A DNA stretch of 45,370 nucleotides from Hymenopellis radicata (Eukaryota > Basidiomycota > Agaricomycetes > Agaricales > Physalacriaceae): NCBI GenBank assembly GCA_015501595.1, contig JADNRX010000416.1, positions 1-45,370 of the forward strand, written 5' to 3'. The notes beneath the pieces were generated by a model. That model was not told where the DNA came from. It ran no database searches and was given only the letters and a program-made list of their open reading frames with translations. Shown in pieces: positions 20,878 to 31,045 of the stretch. The position numbers and the translations under genes were made by a program. Within the stretch, counting starts at the first letter, position 1, and each line of letters begins with the position of its first letter.

Positions 20878-22644
20878 TTGATCCCAGTCTATCGGACATC
20901 AAACGCTCTTAAGATCTATGGCAAACCAGGTTACAATATGTTCTGTTCCATCTTAGCAGGCGATGTCTATTCGCTTGTCACACACTGCGCCCTTCGGAAT
21001 GTTCAAATCTGGAACTACAGACAGTGTCCAGAAGCACGCTCGCCTCCGAAAGTTGTGCGCACAGCATTGGAATACCTCTACGACGGTGAAACTGTCACTC
21101 TGGAGACATATATCTATGGCGCGGACATGTCAACAGTCGCCAAGATGACCTCAGAGCCATGCACAGAATGGCCGGTAGAGATGAACGTTCATCCAGTTGA
21201 CAAGAAGGACGATGCGGACAAGAAGAGTCATAAATTTGGCACTAGGGACAAGGATGATGGGGAATTTTGGAACGAGTTACGTGAATTTCTGCAATCTCAG
21301 TGTTATCCAAGTCGACTATCCACCGATACAGAACGTCTTCGCTACCTACGACGCTCACGTCGTTACTTCATGCGAGATGGACGCATGTGGTGCGCAGCAA
21401 AAGCCAACTCGGGACGTCCACCACGAGTCGTCATAACTGATCTCAAGAAGCGCCAGCCTCTCATTGCACAAGCACATAACCAATGTGGTCATCGTGGCAG
21501 GGACGCCACTTACAAACTTTTGGTCGACAGATTCTACTGGCCTAACCTCTATGACGATGTCTCTTGGTTCGTCCGTTCCTGCATCGAATGCCAGAAATTG
21601 ATGGTCAAACAACCCGTACTGCCCTATAACGAGTCCACTACCGCTCCACTTTTACGCCATTTTGATCTTGATACAATCAAGATGCCAACCGGGACAGGCG
21701 GCGTGGAATACATCATTCACGCTATCGAACGGAATATCCTATGGCCGGAAGCACGAGCTATCAAAGCTGCGAATGCAAAGACGGTCGCCAAGTTCATATA
21801 CGAAGACATCATCTGCCGCTACAGCTGTGTGCCGGTGATTACGATGGATGGAGGCGCAGAGTTTCAAGGCGAAGTCATCTTCCTGCTACGCTCTCTCTAC
21901 AAATGCACGGTCATCATTTCGACACCATATCATCCACAAGGGAACGCACCGATAGAACGCGCACATCAGCCACTGGTATCTGCACTCTTTAAGCTTGCTG
22001 GAGACGCGAAAGGCAATTGGCCTCTCTTCCTCTACGCTGCTCTATTCGCCATTCGCGTTACAGTCAGCCGCTCCTCAGGCTTCTCTCCCTACTATCTCCT
22101 CTATGGCCAGCAGCCAGTATTCTCCTTTGACCTAGAAGAGGTTACTTGGCAAATGCTTGACTGGGACAAAGTTGAGACGTTCGAGGATTTGATTCTGATT
22201 CGCGCGCGGCAGATCACAAGGCGAAATGAGAAGATGATTGAGGCTTTGAAGAGCTTGAGAGAGAGCAGACGTCGTGCAATTGAAGACCTAGCTAAGCGGA
22301 ACCACTTCAAATTTGACTTCGCTGACTACGAAGAAGGGATGTACGTGTGGCTACGGGAATCACGACTTGACGAGATCAAAGGCGGAAAAGGAGAATGGAC
22401 CTACGCTGGGCCATACGTCATTCACGAGAAGCGTCGTGGAGACACAGTTGTTCTTCGTGAACTGTCTGGTGCAGTTATGCGCGGTTGCGTGAACATTCGT
22501 CGCCTTAGGCTATTCTATTTCCGGCCGGAAAACCAGACGCTACGGTCAAAACTGTCCTCAAACATCGAGATCGCCGCAGACACAAACTTCATGAGCCGAC
22601 TGGATCTTGTCTACGAGTACCGTGCTAAGCACGGACTCTACTAA
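20878..22644 (+). CDS. Retrotransposon integrase (about 568-588 aa)
   Basis: It inserts element cDNA into the genome. Numbering is from the TTG codon at 20878; the frame is open from 20833 and the first ATG is at 20938 (residue 21), the likelier start unless splicing joins it to an upstream exon. The zinc-binding HHCC module is H200, H205, C235 and C238 (HX4HX29CX2C). The catalytic triad is D263 or D265, D324 and E360, with exactly 35 residues between the last two. A GPY motif (511-513) marks the Gypsy C-terminal module. Residues 1-190 match nothing I know and contain no polymerase motif. The frame is uninterrupted and all key residues are present, so the enzyme could be active. It lies in the same frame as Gag-protease, behind three stops. 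Confidence 0.88.
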   Translation: MIPVYRTSNALKIYGKPGYNMFCSILAGDVYSLVTHCALRNVQIWNYRQCPEARSPPKVVRTALEYLYDGETVTLETYIYGADMSTVAKMTSEPCTEWPVEMNVHPVDKKDDADKKSHKFGTRDKDDGEFWNELREFLQSQCYPSRLSTDTERLRYLRRSRRYFMRDGRMWCAAKANSGRPPRVVITDLKKRQPLIAQAHNQCGHRGRDATYKLLVDRFYWPNLYDDVSWFVRSCIECQKLMVKQPVLPYNESTTAPLLRHFDLDTIKMPTGTGGVEYIIHAIERNILWPEARAIKAANAKTVAKFIYEDIICRYSCVPVITMDGGAEFQGEVIFLLRSLYKCTVIISTPYHPQGNAPIERAHQPLVSALFKLAGDAKGNWPLFLYAALFAIRVTVSRSSGFSPYYLLYGQQPVFSFDLEEVTWQMLDWDKVETFEDLILIRARQITRRNEKMIEALKSLRESRRRAIEDLAKRNHFKFDFADYEEGMYVWLRESRLDEIKGGKGEWTYAGPYVIHEKRRGDTVVLRELSGAVMRGCVNIRRLRLFYFRPENQTLRSKLSSNIEIAADTNFMSRLDLVYEYRAKHGLY

Positions 22645-22919
22645 CAAGATGAGCGCCCCGCAACCTCTTTGAAACGTTCTGATCGATGCGCCACAGAGAC
22701 ATAAACGACTCAGGCGATCTGAACGCGAAGAAGACCCACATACCCAAGTTTCATCTCATCTGGCTCAAACTGTATCACCAATTCCACATCTGTCTTTCTT
22801 TCCTAGCCAAGAATAACGGCCGCCATTCGTTTAAAAAGACAACGCCATTCTCAGTATCATCAACTCCCCACCCGCACGCTCCACTTGCCCCCTATCAAAC
22901 TTCATTCAGCCAGACAAGC

Positions 22920-23869
22920 ATGCCTCTCCAGGTTATCCATAACATTGATACCGACGAAATCACCATCGAGGAGCATGACGACATGCCCGCCTTTACACGA
23001 GAGCTTTATCCGGACGAGAAACCTAAGCTCTGGTTTACACCGAGCACACTTAGGGAGTATTATTGGTGCACGCGCTCATGCCCGTCGTTCAGCAAAGAGC
23101 TTATACATTTCAACTTCGCCAATTCAATACCACGTAATGGCGTTCAGCTGGCAACGGTCTTCAATGACACCCTGTCTCTGGACAATGGCTGTCTTATGCG
23201 TCCTTTCGCTAATGACCATGACCATCCTATCCACCCATTCATGCTCTCTGATGTACCACCATTTTCGCTCGTCAAAATCTCCTTCTCCCGACCCATCATC
23301 GTCTACAACCATGAAGGCGTAGATGTCAGAATCACTGTATGGGTGCGAGATCCGTTTCTCACGCAAACTGAGATTTGGTGCTATTGCACAGAGGGAATTG
23401 AACCGGACAGGTATAGACACACTGGCAGAGATCGCGACGGGAGATGTTATCCCTTCAACATGGATTACCTGGATGAGATAGCGAGAAGTATGACAGTGAA
23501 GAGAGGCAAGCTCCATTGGGTGGACGACAATGGCGAAACAGGCAGATATTACGATGGATGGACTTCTACCAGGACCGAAGAGAAGTTCTGCCACTGTACG
23601 CCGGGCCACACGTCTTCACATACAACACCTATGACAAGGCGCTCGCGATAATGGAGAAGGAACTGCATAAGCGGTACATCGATGGCCTTGCTTTGGCACT
23701 TCACGAACACCTGTACAATGGACTGCATCCCGCACCCCAGCACAACCGACACAGAGCCAAAGACAGATTGCCGATACACATCTACCCTGCAGAAATCAGC
23801 GATGTTGATGATGAGATAGAGGATCGGATCATCGGACGTGTAAAGCGAGAGGCCGAGGACGACCTCTAA
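22920..23869 (+). CDS. Accessory ORF3 of the retrotransposon, frameshifted
   Basis: A third protein lies between integrase and the 3' LTR, where retroviruses carry env. The likely start is ATG 22920; the frame is open back to 22686, but that part looks untranslated. It reads about 220 codons in one frame to near 23585. It then continues convincingly in the -1 frame (LPLYAGPHVFTYNTYDKAL onward) to TAA at 23867-23869, just 14 bp before the LTR. The full product would be about 316 aa. It is acidic at the N-terminus, has clustered aromatics and scattered Cys, and shows no signal peptide or transmembrane helix, so it is not an envelope-like glycoprotein. No slippery heptamer is seen at the switch; a single missing base is the simplest cause. 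I do not recognise the family. Confidence 0.6.
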
Positions 23870-23883
23870 CTTCTAACAGCCAC

Positions 23884-24394
23884 TGTAGAAGGGTGCCGTG
23901 TCTTACACACCGAACGCGGCCGCAATCGGACTTAACGGACTTAAGCGGACTTAAGCCGATGGGCAAGAAAAGTAATCCTATTATATTTCCCGAACGGACA
24001 CAGGAACGGTATTCGGTTTCACGCGTATTACATTTTTACATTCAGTCTCTACCCAAGAAAATTATGACCTTAGCTTAGCGTAGGTAGCCCGCGTCGTGAC
24101 TAGCCCGGACATTACTACGCGCCCGGATCACTAGATCGGACTTATAACTGCTCTGTAGTTAGTTTCTTTCCACACCTTCGTACCACCACTCGGGTCAATC
24201 TCACAGTTTTATCTGCTCCTTATCTGTTCTGTCGTTGTAACGACTCCTGTTGCGACGACATCCGGTATTTTACTCTACCACTCAACGCATATCTTCCCAC
24301 GACCCACCTCCCAGCCACTCCACTAGCGTGCCTGTACGGATCCGACGACTCTCCCCCAATCTTGTCTCCGTGAGGATCATCTCACGCTTCGACA
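23884..24394 (+). repeat. 3' LTR (511 bp)
   Basis: It matches the 5' LTR over its whole length. No purine-rich tract directly precedes it: the flanking 20 nt are CT-rich and AC-rich. The nearest purine run (about 23842-23863) lies inside the end of ORF3. Confidence 0.93.
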
Positions 24395-24398
24395 ACGG

Positions 24399-25385
24399 GA
24401 CCCTGTGTCCGGCAGGGCAATCTGTGAGGGACTGTGATGGTTCTGTGATATTTCGATGACGATGTGAGTGCGCCTTGAAATGGCGCGGACCAAAGGAAAT
24501 ATGGTGCGGGAACCGATCGGTGGTCGATGAGCAAGCATCATTTGTCGACGTCAAGGGATCCGTGGTCGACATCAAGGGATCAGTGGTCGACGGCCACCCT
24601 AGCGGTGTGCCCCTGCTACGCGACGGTAAGCGTTTCGGGTTGACAGATGTGATTGCGCCAACCCTGACCATCTGACCGATGACTGATCAGGTTGTTGACG
24701 ACCACGGTATGATGGTCGACGACGACGCTGTGATGGTCGACGATGAGGGTATGATGGTCGCCGAGCAGGACTTGGTGGTTGACGAGCAGCTCTATCAGCA
24801 CACATGCCGCGGAACTTATAACAGACATGACATCACTGGTTGACGAGCAGCACCGGATGGTCGACGACGAGGCTATGATGGTTGACGATGAGGCTATGAT
24901 GGTCGACAAACAGAGCTTGGTGGTCGATGAGCAGCTTACATGCCGCGGAACCTATAAGATACATGACATCATTGGTCGACGAGCAGCATCGGATGGTCGA
25001 TGAGCAGTATTTGATGGTCGACGATGAGGCTATCATGGTCGACGAGCAGAGCTTGGTGGTCGATGAGGAGCTCTGTCAGTACACCTGCAGCGGAACCTTA
25101 TAATAGACATGACATCACTGGTCGACGAGCAGCAGATGGTCGATGAGGAGCACTTGGTGGCCGACGATGAGCACTTGGTGGTCGATGAGCAGCACTTGGT
25201 GGTCGACGATGAGCACATTCAGTGGTCGACAAGTGAATTTAGCCAAAAGTAGCAAGGCACACAGTGGTTGACAGGCAGAGATGGCATAGCAATGAATTTG
25301 TGCCTGGTTGTCGACCACCAAAGCCCCAAGTAACCCCAGGTAACCCCGAGTATTTCATCGCGATGAAATCGGAATACTATAGCTA
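24399..25385 (+). repeat. GGTCGAC minisatellite block 1
   Basis: A leader (GTTCTGTGATA, GGAAATATGGTGCGGGA) is followed by many imperfect 21-bp units of the form GAGCAGCACTTGGTGGTCGA or GAGGCTATGATGGTCGACGA. A longer subrepeat with GGAAC(C)TTATAA...GACATGACATCA recurs at 24811, 24947 and 25092 (steps of 136 and 145 bp). The block ends with GTAACCCC repeats, the perfect palindrome ATTTCATCGCGATGAAAT and AATACTATAGCTAG. Because 21 is a multiple of 3, frames stay open on both strands; these are not taken as genes. Confidence 0.75.
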
Positions 25386-26101
25386 GCGTCAATTATGTCG
25401 GGATGGTCGACAACAACACATACGCGACATTGAGTAAAGCACCGCAATCTGTGATGGACTCTGATACTTCTATGACATTTCGGTGATGGTGACACATAAA
25501 TCTGAAGCGCGCCTTCAAATGGCGCCGATGTAAGGAAATACGGTACGGGAGCCATGAGCAGTCGACGACGAAGCACTATTAGTCGACGTCAAAGCATCAT
25601 TGCTTGACGGCCACCCTAGCGATGTGGCGTGCTACGCAACAGTGAACGTTTCGGGTTCACACATCTGATTAGCCCCACCCTGACTATCTCTCACACACTG
25701 ATTGCTTGTCGACGACCACGCCATGATGGTCGATGAGTACACTACAATGGTCGATGAACAGAGCTTGGTGCTCGACGACCAGCTCTGTCAGCACAGAAAC
25801 TTTGTCCGCCTTATAATATACATGACATCATTGGTTGACGACCAGTAGTCAATGGTCGACGAGCAGTACTAAATAGTCGACAACCAGCACTGAATGGTCG
25901 ACGACCAGCACTTGGTGGTCGACGAGCAGCAGATCCAGTGGTCGACAAGTGAATTTAGCCAAAAGCGGCAAGGCACACAGTTGTTGTCAGGCAGAGATGG
26001 CATAGCAATGAACTTGTGCCTGGTTGTCGACCACCAAAGCCCCAAGTAACCCCGGGTAACCCCGGGTATTTCATCGCGATGAAATCGGAATACTATAGCT
26101 A
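25386..26101 (+). repeat. GGTCGAC minisatellite block 2
   Basis: A shorter, more diverged paralogue of block 1 with the same leader, one TTATAATATACATGACATCA subrepeat, fewer 21-bp units and the same end (CCCCGGGTAACCCC, then ATTTCATCGCGATGAAAT, then AATACTATAGCTAG). It directly abuts the 950-bp satellite array. Confidence 0.7.
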
Positions 26102-28849
26102 GGATTCACCTACGCAGTCTCTCCATCTTCACGTCTGCACATACAGTCTCACACTCGCTTGCATTCAGATCCTCGCTCGTTAACGCACTTTGGGTCTTGC
26201 GCTGAACATTTACTGTTCTCCTTCTTCATCCTCAGTTGAAAACACTGAAATTCACGATAGAGCCTCTCAAACACATCCTACGTATCACCAGACACACATC
26301 AGATACTCCGGATTCAGATTTCGCACACAAATCTTCAACGGTGTCTTCATCGGGTCCTCGCCTCTATAGTCACTCGCTCGTTAACGCCATTCGGGTCTTG
26401 CGCTGAAAATTTACTGTTCCTCGCCTTGAATTCACTCACCCGGGTGTCCGTTTCCCACAGACGGAGACTTGGATGACTCACTTGCAGTCTCTCCTCGCTC
26501 GTTAACGCACTTGCGGTCTCGCCTATTCTTCCATCTTACTGTCTGCACTCACCTCTCGAATTCAGTCACCCAGGCCTCCGTTTCTCACAGATGGCTCGAC
26601 TTGACGTGCTGGCCACTACAGACGGGAACCGGGCCGTTTTTTCATAGAGTAAATTAGAACAGCATCACCTCTGCTCACCCTAACCATTCCTCGCAGCGTG
26701 ACTTTACGTGCTGGCCACTACAGTCGAGAAACCGGGCCGTTTTTTAACATAAAGGATCATTCACATAGACACTCTCTCAGTCGGGTACTCACACTCAAAT
26801 TCACTCACCCAGGGATCCGTTTACATTCACTCTTCATCAGACACTCGCTCGTTGACGCAGTCCGGGTCTTGCGCTGAAAATTTACTGTTCTTCGCCCTTC
26901 AGCAACCTCACACACAGTCGGAAATACTCGAATTCACTCACCAGTCTCTTAAATGCATCCGACGGATATATATTTACTAACATCAGCTCTCGCACTGAAA
27001 GCAGAGTCTCCCTCTCGAATTCAGTCTCCCAGGCGTCCGTTTGCCACAGACGGATTCACCTACGCAGTCTCTCCATCTTCACGTCTGCACATACAGTCTC
27101 ACACTCGCTTGCATTCAGATCCTCGCTCGTTAACGCACTTTGGGTCTTGCGCTGAACATTTACTGTTCTCCTTCTTCATCCTCAGTTGAAAACACTGAAA
27201 TTCACGATAGAGCCTCTCAAACACATCCTACGTATCACCAGACACACATCAGATACTCCGGATTCAGATTTCGCACACAAATCTTCAACGGTGTCTTCAT
27301 CGGGTCCTCGCCTCTATAGTCACTCGCTCGTTAACGCCATTCGGGTCTTGCGCTGAAAATTTACTGTTCCTCGCCTTGAATTCACTCACCCGGGTGTCCG
27401 TTTCCCACAGACGGAGACTTGGATGACTCACTTGCAGTCTCTCCTCGCTCATTAACGCACTTGCGGTCTCGCCTATTCTTCCATCTTACTGTCTGCACTC
27501 ACCTCTCGAATTCAGTCACCCAGGCCTCCGTTTCTCACAGATGGCTCGACTTGACGTGCTGGCCACTACAGACGGAACCGGGCCGTTTTTTCATAGAGTA
27601 AATTAGAACAGCATCACCTCTGCTCACCCTAACCATTCCTCGCAGCGTGACTTTACGTGCTGGCCACTACAGTCGAGAAACCGGGCCGTTTTTTAACATA
27701 AAGGATCATTCACATAGACACTCTCTCAGTCGGGTACTCACACTCAAATTCACTCACCCAGGGATCCGTTTACATTCACTCTTCATCAGACACTCGCTCG
27801 TTGACGCAGTCCGGGTCTTGCGCTGAAAATTTACTGTTCTTCGCCCTTCAGCAACCTCACACACAGTCGGAAATACTCGAATTCACTCACCAGTCTCTTA
27901 AATGCATCCGACGGATATATATTTACTAACATCAGCTCTCGCACTGAAAGCAGAGTCTCCCTCTCGAATTCAGTCTCCCAGGCGTCCGTTTGCCACAGAC
28001 GGATTCACCTACGCAGTCTCTCCATCTTCACGTCTGCACATACAGTCTCACACTCGCTTGCATTCAGATCCTCGCTCGTTAACGCACTTTGGGTCTTGCG
28101 CTGAACATTTACTGTTCTCCTTCTTCATCCTCAGTTGAAAACACTGAAATTCACGATAGAGCCTCTCAAACACATCCTACGTATCACCAGACACACATCA
28201 GATACTCCGGATTCAGATTTCGCACACAAATCTTCAACGGTGTCTTCATCGGGTCCTCGCCTCTATAGTCACTCGCTCGTTAACGCCATTCGGGTCTTGC
28301 GCTGAAAATTTACTGTTCCTCGCCTTGAATTCACTCACCCGGGTGTCCGTTTCCCACAGACGGAGACTTGGATGACTCACTTGCAGTCTCTCCTCGCTCG
28401 TTAACGCACTTGCGGTCTCGCCTATTCTTCCATCTTACTGTCTGCACTCACCTCTCGAATTCAGTCACCCAGGCCTCCGTTTCTCACAGATGGCTCGACT
28501 TGACGTGCTGGCCACTACAGACGGGAACCGGGCCGTTTTTTCATAGAGTAAATTAGAACAGCATCACCTCTGCTCACCCTAACCATTCCTCGCAGCGTGA
28601 CTTTACGTGCTGGCCACTACAGTCGAGAAACCGGGCCGTTTTTTAACATAAAGGATCATTCACATAGACACTCTCTCAGTCGGGTACTCACACTCAAATT
28701 CACTCACCCAGGGATCCGTTTACATTCACTCTTCATCAGACACTCGCTCGTTGACGCAGTCCGGGTCTTGCGCTGAAAATTTACTGTTCTTCGCCCTTCA
28801 GCAACCTCACACACAGTCGGAAATACTCGAATTCACTCACCAGTCTCTT

Positions 28850-29858
28850 TAGACCTGGGCAAGAGTGTCTGGTGTTTAAGTGTGCACCCGGGTGCACTCG
28901 GCACTCACACCCGGGTGTCGAGTGTTTGGCGGTGTCGGGTAGTGTGTTTGCACGGGTGGGTACCCGAGTGCGGGTGTCCGGCTTTGGGCCGCGAGTACCC
29001 GTGCTCAAACACCCGTGTAAACACTCGGGTATTTACATATATATTTATTGTTAAATTTACAAATTTTTCTCAGGTTAAACGGGGCCTTGCGGCCCAGAAA
29101 CGAGGTATCTGTGTCAAATCCGGCGACTCGGGCCGAGATCCGAGAAAGGACGCGTAAGCGTGCGATCGGGTTCTGTCCTTGCTCTCTCTCTTCCACCACG
29201 ACTGCCACGGCTGACCCGTCGCTCGACCTTGAGTCGGCGACGACGGCGCTCGACATTAGGTCGGCGTACACTGGCGCTCGACTTTGCGTCGGCGTCGAAA
29301 ACCAGGAGACGACTTCGTGTCGTCTCCATGGATACCACAGCGACGACTTGGCCACGGACAACAAGACGGCAAGGAGGACGACGATGAGAGAGAGAGGATG
29401 ACACGAGGATGAGGAGGAGAAGGTAGAGGATGAGGAGGATGAGGAGAGGTACGCGTTGAGGATGATGCGGCTGGACGATGAGACGTGGCTGGATGACGGG
29501 ACGACCACGACGCAGACGACACGTCAATTACCATCACCACCATCACCCACCTCCCCTTCCTCACACCTCCACATCTCCCACTATCTGCATCATGCCCCGC
29601 CGCTGCTCCCCTCGCAATTGCTGGGGGATGCCGACGTGGCATGAGTTTGGAGTGGAGTGAGGAGGTGGGTGTACCCGTGTACACCCGTCACCACACACGG
29701 GTGTTGGTACACTCGGGTGCGTGAAACACCCGCGAATGGGTGCCGCACTCGAGTGCCACACTCGGGTGTCACTCGAGTGCGGGTGTCCGGCTCTGAGGCA
29801 CGAATGACCCGCCCTGCGAGTGCGAGTGCACCCGGGTGGGCACTCGTGCCCAGGTCTA
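28850..29858. mobile_element. Non-autonomous hAT-like DNA transposon (1009 bp)
   Basis: It interrupts the 950-bp array. The 8-bp target duplication AGTCTCTT lies at 28842-28849 and 29859-29866, and neighbouring units show the single-copy empty site. Terminal inverted repeats start TAGACCTGGGCA(A/C)GAGTG. Both ends are crowded with subterminal ACCCGGGTG and CACTCGGGTG motifs in both orientations, the usual layout of hAT transposase-binding sites. A GTGCGGGTGTCCGGCT word is repeated near both ends. The interior (29100-29640) is GA- and CT-rich and its frames overlap on both strands with no transposase motif, so movement required a transposase in trans. Confidence 0.88.
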
Positions 29859-30689
29859 AGTCTCTTAAATGCATCCGACGGATATATATTTACTAACATC
29901 AGCTCTCGCACTGAAAGCAGAGTCTCCCTCTCGAATTCAGTCTCCCAGGCGTCCGTTTGCCACAGACGGATTCACCTACGCAGTCTCTCCATCTTCACGT
30001 CTGCACATACAGTCTCACACTCGCTTGCATTCAGATCCTCGCTCGTTAACGCACTTTGGGTCTTGCGCTGAACATTTACTGTTCTCCTTCTTCATCCTCA
30101 GTTGAAAACACTGAAATTCACGATAGAGCCTCTCAAACACATCCTACGTATCACCAGACACACATCAGATACTCCGGATTCAGATTTCGCACACAAATCT
30201 TCAACGGTGTCTTCATCGGGTCCTCGCCTCTATAGTCACTCGCTCGTTAACGCCATTCGGGTCTTGCGCTGAAAATTTACTGTTCCTCGCCTTGAATTCA
30301 CTCACCCGGGTGTCCGTTTCCCACAGACGGAGACTTGGATGACTCACTTGCAGTCTCTCCTCGCTCATTAACGCACTTGCGGTCTCGCCTATTCTTCCAT
30401 CTTACTGTCTGCACTCACCTCTCGAATTCAGTCACCCAGGCCTCCGTTTCTCACAGATGGCTCGACTTGACGTGCTGGCCACTACAGATGGGAACCGGGC
30501 CGTTTTTTCATAGAGTAAATTAGAACAGCATCACCTCTGCTCACCCTAACCATTCCTCGCAGCGTGACTTTACGTGCTGGCCACTACAGTCGAGAAACCG
30601 GGCCGTTTTTTAACATAAAGGATCATTCACATAGACACTCTCTCAGTCGGGTACTCACACTCAAATTCACTCACCCAGGGATCCGTTTA

Positions 30690-30934
30690 CTGTAGTGTTA
30701 CGACCCCATGTTCACATAACATGTAACATGGGGTCGTGAACTGAACTAATTTAACTCCCGTAACACATAACAGGTCAAATTTTCTGCTTCGGGACTCTCA
30801 AAAAGGAAATGTTGCGCGCGGCGGCTGATGCCGCCGCTCCTTATAAGGAAACCAGACCCTGAATGAACTAACAAGATGTTAGTTCACAGGCATAACACGT
30901 AACACCCCGTGAACATGGGGTCGAAAGACTACAG
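30690..30934. mobile_element. TA-flanked MITE (MITE-2), Tc1/mariner-like
   Basis: This 245-bp element is inserted in the last unit of the array between TA (30688-30689) and TA (30935-30936). The empty site GTTTACATTC is kept in the other units. Termini are CTGTAGT...CGACCCCATGTTCAC and the complement of GTGAACATGGGGTCG...ACTACAG. Like MITE-1 (946-1198) it has terminal inner hairpins and a central GC-rich stem (GCGGCGG...CCGCCGC). There is no coding capacity. Confidence 0.88.
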
Positions 30935-31045
30935 TACATTCACTCTTCATCAGACACTCGCTCGTTGACGCAGTCCGGGTCTTGCGCTGAAAATTTACTG
31001 TTCTTCGCCCTTCAGCAACCTCACACACAGTCGGAAATACTCGAA

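Larger units (their letters stand above)
17511..24394 (+). mobile_element. Ty3/Gypsy LTR retrotransposon lacking RT and RNase H
   Basis: The 6,884-bp element is bounded by two 511-bp direct repeats that read identical by eye, starting TGTAG and ending CGACA, and by a 4-bp duplication ACGG (17507-17510 and 24395-24398). Gene order is Gag-protease, integrase, then an extra ORF. Protease-before-integrase order and a GPY motif at the integrase C-terminus indicate the Ty3/Gypsy group. Only 162 bp separate the Gag-protease stop from the opening of the integrase frame, and no YxDD-type polymerase motif or RNase H is present in any frame. Identical LTRs imply recent insertion. Movement must therefore have used reverse transcriptase from another element, unless the deletion occurred after insertion. 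Confidence 0.93.

Noticed and set aside
20878..21470. Hidden reverse transcriptase at the integrase N-terminus
   Set aside because: No YxDD-like polymerase motif, no RNase H catalytic acids and too short. The segment leads directly into the HHCC zinc module.
24616..25321. Possible acidic V-D-D repeat protein
   Set aside because: Frames stay open because the minisatellite unit is 21 bp. They break between blocks, and the opposite strand is equally open.
29005..29684. Overlapping frames of up to 167 codons on both strands in the hAT-like element
   Set aside because: They arise from GA/CT-rich low-complexity sequence with open frames on both strands and no DDE transposase or hAT dimerisation motif.
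28850..29858. Telomere-like repeat from the CACCCGGGTG-rich ends
   Set aside because: The motifs are confined to the two ends of an element with terminal inverted repeats and an 8-bp target duplication, which fits transposase-binding clusters better.
26469..30523. Repeated 60-62 and 78-codon frames in the 950-bp array
   Set aside because: They recur only because the DNA unit recurs. One unit already has a frameshift, composition is Ser/His/Thr-rich as expected from CT-rich DNA, and no motif is present.
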